From Circinella minor (taxonomy: Eukaryota > Mucoromycota > Mucoromycetes > Mucorales > Lichtheimiaceae): DNA of 64,000 nt. Every line of letters starts with the position of its first letter. Positions within the stretch are counted from its first letter, which is position 1. This document shows positions 59,148 through 64,000 of this stretch, one piece after another. A program made the position numbers and the translations under genes. Location: the NCBI GenBank assembly GCA_016758965.1, contig JAEPRB010000008.1, forward strand, positions 186,001-250,000. The letters are read 5' to 3'. Under the pieces are notes generated by a model, which made no database searches, was not told the origin of the DNA, and saw nothing but the letters and a program-made list of their open reading frames with translations.

Positions 59148-61947
59148 TTATACTACTTCATTTACAAGACGTTCATAAGTAATTTTTTGATATCTTGACA
59201 TTCCTTGAATAAATCGATGACCCGTCTATTATATTTTTTATTATAAGTAATTTGTAATATTTACAAAATAATCATCCTCTTTGTATACTTACAGGATTTC
59301 GTGCTAATCGATTAAATAATTCAACTGCATATCGTCGTATTATAGTTGAAGAATGAAAAAGACAAAGACCAAGAGGTGATAATCCACCTTGATATTGTGG
59401 AAGATAGGATAAAAACTATTTTTTTTTTAAAGATGTTTAGTTTTAATACTATTTTACTATTTAACTATTTAACTATTTAATCTTTACCTCAATCATAGAT
59501 TTATCAGATACAATATTTTGAAGTAAAGCTTCTAAAATGGCAACAATTTCATTTTCTGGTATATTTCTTAATGTTTTAAGTTTAGAAATTTGTCGATAGA
59601 CATCAACTTTTTGTAAACTTGAATTTTGTATTAAAGAATTAAATCCCTGCTTAATTATTAAAAAAAAAAAAAATTGAATTGAATTGAATTGTATATAGTT
59701 ATAGTTATAGTTATAAATATAAATTATATATAATACCTTTTGATAATATCGATAAGATATAGTTTGTCTCCATCCTTCAATTCGAGAAGCATAACTTGCT
59801 AATTCTTTTTGTTTAGTAATATTATCTGTAAAAACAAAACCATGACCTAATAATCCAGTTGGATCTAATTCTGTATCATGTGGCCAACCAATTTTTGTTT
59901 GATGATAAACATCTTCTTCATAAACTGCTGCTAATCGAACAAATCGACCCACATAATCTTGAAATTTAGCACGAACATGGGCTTCACCATAATGACCTTG
60001 TATAGCAGACATGACATCATTCATAAATTCAATATCTGTATCACGATCTTTACTTTTATCATCTACTTTGTTTAATGAATTTACTGTAGAAGATCGACCC
60101 AATGAAAGTGATCCAAACGATTGTCCATCTGAATTCGTGTTATCATTGGATGAATAAGGATAAGGATGATGGGATACACCAGGACATGTTAATTCAATAT
60201 CTTTACTGACAGTAATTTTACCAGTATCAATATTACATAATACATCCCACCATGCTGTATGTTCTTCATAAGTTGGATTGGTAACACCAGCAATAAAACC
60301 AGGACTAATCAAAATATAGTATAGAATAACAAAATGAGTAAGATCAATTAATAATAATAATAATAATAAAGTATTACCATTTTAAAAGATCATCAACACT
60401 AGTCAAATTAGTATAAGGAAATGCACGTTCTGTAAATCCACGTAAAACAGTACCACATCCACTTCCTAAAGCACAAGCTGCTAAAACATAATTTGCAACT
60501 TCACCTGATGGATGACCATATCCCAAAAAGATAATTCGTTTTTGAGTAAGTAAAGCATTTAATAATAACATGATTGGATGTGTATAAGATCCTGTACAAT
60601 CAAGATGTGGATGATGTGGATTAGGAGAACCAGGATGTGTAGCAGGTGGTGAAAAAGTACGTATCAAATTAATAAGTGAAAACTTTTATATAAATATATA
60701 TATTATCGTTAGCTTTTAAATAAATATAATTTATCTCCCTTCTCCCCCACCTTCCCAATTCCTATATAGATACTTACATCACCCACTTCTTCATCATTAA
60801 CAGTTAATGGTACTCGAATAGGTAATTTAATTCCTTCATATTCAATTTTTGTTTCAAAAAATCTTCTATCTTTTCCTAAAGAAGGTAATACTTCTCTTCC
60901 AGATGCTAAATCAATAAATGTTCCACGTCGAAGTCGACTCGTTTCATCTTCTTCATCATTATTCATATTTTCACCCCATCGAATTGAATCAGATCCAGTT
61001 GTTGAAGTAGGTGAAATAACTTTATCTGGATCTTCTATAAACATTTCTTCAAACATTGTTTTATCATCTGATGTTCGTAATATTTGTCGTTCATGCCATG
61101 AAAATTTCGGCATACGTGATAAATCCATTGAATTAACTGCTTTATAAAGAGATTTTAAAACTTCTTCTGATGGATTTTCAAAATATTTTTCCATAGCTAA
61201 TAATAATACTGGCTATCCATTTCCCCCACCCCCACGATGATAAAGAGTTGTAAATATATGTTAATCAATAAAATCAATTTATTATTAGTTTTTCTTAGTT
61301 TTTTTTTTTTTTACCTTATAAATATGAAGAAATTGATGTTGTGTACAAATAGCCATTGCTTTTACATGTGCTCCTCTATAATTTATATATCCAATCCCAA
61401 TCCCCAAAGGAAAAAAAAAATTAAAGTTATGTGTATTAGTAAAAAATACTAATAAATATTTATAAATGAAAAAAAAAAAAATTAAGGAGAAAAAATGGAC
61501 ATGTTTTGTTGTTTTTTTTTTGCTAACCTGCGCGCTGTAGCGTCGTGTTTTGTACGTACTAGATTAAGAACATAAAGTAATGGTTTTTCTTCTTCAGTAT
61601 TATCTTTAGTATTAGTAGTAGTGGTAATCTCTTGTTCTTTATCAAGATCGGGTATAGTTTGATTTAAACAAAAGATGGTCCAATCTTCAGCACGTAAATG
61701 AGCACCATCAGGTAACATGAGTTCAGATAATACACTATTTTATCATTTCGTAAAAAGGGAAAAAAAAAAAAAAAGAAAATGAAATTGAGTAACAATAATA
61801 AATTAGACCATTTTTTGAATTATAACATAGAATTACTTACTGTTCATCTGTACCAGTATCATTGGGATATTGATATTTTAATGATGCACCTTTATCAATA
61901 TCAAATTCAGCTAACAAGACATTTTGAACATGATTACTGATTGTCAT
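59148..61947 (-). CDS. Afi1/MesA-like DENN/SPA polarity and vesicle-traffic protein, 681 aa, 9 exons
   Basis: Homologue of the yeast Arf3-interacting protein Afi1 and Aspergillus MesA, which act at the cortex to keep polarity. Exons: 61947-61841, 61734-61528, 61375-61315, 61212-60778, 60682-60378, 60304-59737, 59649-59488, 59415-59293 and 59225-59148. The N-terminal Afi1 docking domain is clear: [20 protein letters not shown] then [20 protein letters not shown]. The SPA/DENN part has [39 protein letters not shown] and [14 protein letters not shown]. Then come [20 protein letters not shown] and [15 protein letters not shown]. The C-terminus is helical (VVAIL-type repeats ending YERLVNEVV). All splice sites are GT..AG. 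Confidence 0.92.
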
Positions 61948-64000
61948 ATTATAAATGTCTATATAATAATAAGAGAGAGAGAGGAGAAGAGGAGTAAAAA
62001 AAAAAAAAAAATACATTTATTATATGTGTAATAAAAAAGGTTCGAAATCAGGAACGTATCCAAATAAGGTAACTTCGTAATTTAAAAATCCGTTCACGCG
62101 TTTATTATTGTGCGTTCAATAAAAGGGACATCAAAAAATTGATATATTTATAATAAAAGTTAGAAATAAATAACATTGTCTTTCTGACATAACTATAAAA
62201 TATTAAATAATAAAGTCAATAGTTTTTTAGATAAGTTTTGAAAAAAGTATGAATCAGTTTCGAAAAGTATATATCAAATCAAATATTTCGAATAAACTGT
62301 TTAGTCTAATTTTGTTTCCATATCTAATTTAATTCTAGTTGATTCTACTTTGACTTCCGATGCGATACATACTCTCTGGGGTCACACTTTTACTTTCGTT
62401 TATATAATAATTGTTTTCTCTTTCTTCTCTATATATTTCTACTGGTAGCGATAAAGTTAAACTATCTTCCTTGGGAAGGGATACTACTACTACTAATAAA
62501 TAGAATAAAAGTTGTTTATCCAAAATTATGAAATGTTCAATCACTTTTTTAGTCTTGTAGTTTCTTGTTGTCATCAAATTAGTACTTTTTTTTTTTTTTG
62601 TAATATAGGCAATAACATAAATTAAGAATGATTGTTATTACTACTACTCATTCTTAACTAAATGCCATTTTTTAACGATTAGTTTATGCCACTAAATACT
62701 GTAATATAATATTATTTACAAATAACTGGACGTATTATTATAAAAAAAAATGATCTGTGCATTCAACTACTATCAAAAAATAGCTCCAATGTATTTAATG
62801 AAAGACAAAAAAGATTACAAAGTAGTACGTAGAGTAATATATTTTGTTAGAAGATATGAGTTTAGTATTTTTAACACTATTGACTAACTGTGAGTCTGTT
62901 ATTATTATCAGTTTTCTTGTTAATTATTATTATATTACTCTCGTTCTCTACTATTGTATAATATTAAGCAAAAATTGGTTGCAGCCGCTAGAACAAGGTT
63001 GAATAGTAGAATGAACAAAAGTGTCTGCTTTTTTTTTTTAATAAATCATCAATACAATCAAGTTGTTGTCTTGTTATTTCAATTGTACAATACAAACAAA
63101 ACAATTTCTCTTTCATTTAAAATACTATTTTATTTCAGTGAAAAAGCTTTTGGTTAGCGATAGTAAATAACTACAATATACAAAATCACTAAATGGCAAA
63201 AGCAATAAAAAGTCTAATTTATTTATTTATTTTTGACAATAATCACTATTTTATATTGAAATAATAGCTATACCAAATAAAAAAAAAAAAGAAGATTATT
63301 ATTTCACTTGAGGGTGTAAATTATTATATAATATCAAAATAATCTAAACATAAATAATATATACAAATACCGTTATTAATTTCATTGATCAATAACAATA
63401 GTAATTTAGTACCAAACAAACCATCCTTATTACTTAATACTTTGTTGTTCATAAAAATCATTAATAAAAGAAATAAAACAATAATAATTATTTCAATTTA
63501 CTAAGATTGATTATTATGCATTTTATTTAGTTAAGTGTAATATTTTTTTTTCGATCTGTGGCCCTTAAAAGACAAATAACACTATACTATTAAAAATCAT
63601 ATGAAAAGTTATTAGGTTTTACTTAATTTTTTCCCATCATACATTTATTAACAAAAATATTATTTATCCTGTATAAAACATACAAATAGTATAAACTTGA
63701 TGATATAATATTTTTTTGAAAAAAAAAGAATAGAGTATAATAATATATTTTGAATGACGTGAAACTTGAAAAAAAAAAAAAAAAAGTTGTTCGTGTTCTA
63801 TCTAATTGATTTCTTCCATCCAAAATTGTGGTCATACAACATATTTAGAACACACACACACACACACAAAAGATGCATAGCTAATTCCATATATATTATA
63901 TATATATATATATATATATCGGGAATATTCAAGTAATTTTAATTGTACTAATAAGTTTTACATATATTAATGAAATTTATCTTAAGTAAAGATAATAAGA
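61948..64000. other. 2 kb gene-poor end of window
   Basis: Starts with the promoter of the Afi1/MesA-like gene, including (GA)n at 61973-61985. The rest is AT-rich without a supported coding frame. Short frames at 62335-62577, 62954-63157 and 63623-63835 lack domain-like composition. (AC)n is at 63850-63868 and (AT)n at 63887-63919. A gene may begin beyond the window. Confidence 0.5.

Noticed and set aside
62036..62056. GGTTCGAAATC as a tRNA T-arm
   Set aside because: No acceptor stem, anticodon arm or D-arm can be folded around it.

Overview
This is a eukaryotic nuclear window, most likely from an early-diverging filamentous fungus of the Mucoromycota (Mucorales-like). The evidence is very AT-rich DNA, many short GT..AG introns (about 50-250 nt, often with CTAAT/TTAAC-like branch sites), poly-Q/poly-N stretches, and fungal-type genes: COA8, an Afi1/MesA DENN protein, a fungal transcription-factor domain protein, an AVT amino-acid transporter and a Gyp5-like TBC protein. 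The genus cannot be read from the sequence. Unless a gene entry says otherwise, I assembled its exons by hand from splice sites and checked that the phases close into one open frame.

Left part (1-5.5 kb, all minus strand): a SAM-dependent methyltransferase with a candidate N-myristoylation signal, a long disordered protein ending in a universal-stress (USP) domain, and ribosomal protein eS7. A 2.6 kb gene-poor stretch with possible gene relics follows.

Metabolic cluster (8.1-20.5 kb): two plus-strand tandem NmrA-like NAD(P)-binding genes face three minus-strand tandem group A FAD monooxygenases (phenol-hydroxylase type, 603-612 aa). The three monooxygenases share all eight intron positions and phases. 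This is the main accessory region and could be an aromatic-compound oxidation/quinone-handling locus; that function is inferred.

Middle (21.9-33.2 kb): MutY adenine-DNA glycosylase, mitochondrial COA8, a U6 snRNA gene, a 3.4 kb gene-poor stretch with a GC-rich nested-hairpin element, a TBC-domain RabGAP, and the glycine-cleavage T protein.

Right part (33.9-62 kb): a small C-tail membrane protein, an unrecognised 668-aa protein, a Ras GTPase, a 985-aa fungal transcription-factor-domain protein without a visible DNA-binding domain, a decayed second eS7 copy that still has its introns, a TDG/Mug-type glycosylase, an AVT amino-acid transporter, ribosomal protein eS19, a STE20/PAK-like kinase, a 619-aa disordered probable nuclear regulator, and an Afi1/MesA-like DENN/SPA polarity protein. 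The last 2 kb hold no gene I can support. No CRISPR array, rRNA, convincing tRNA or intact transposon was seen.
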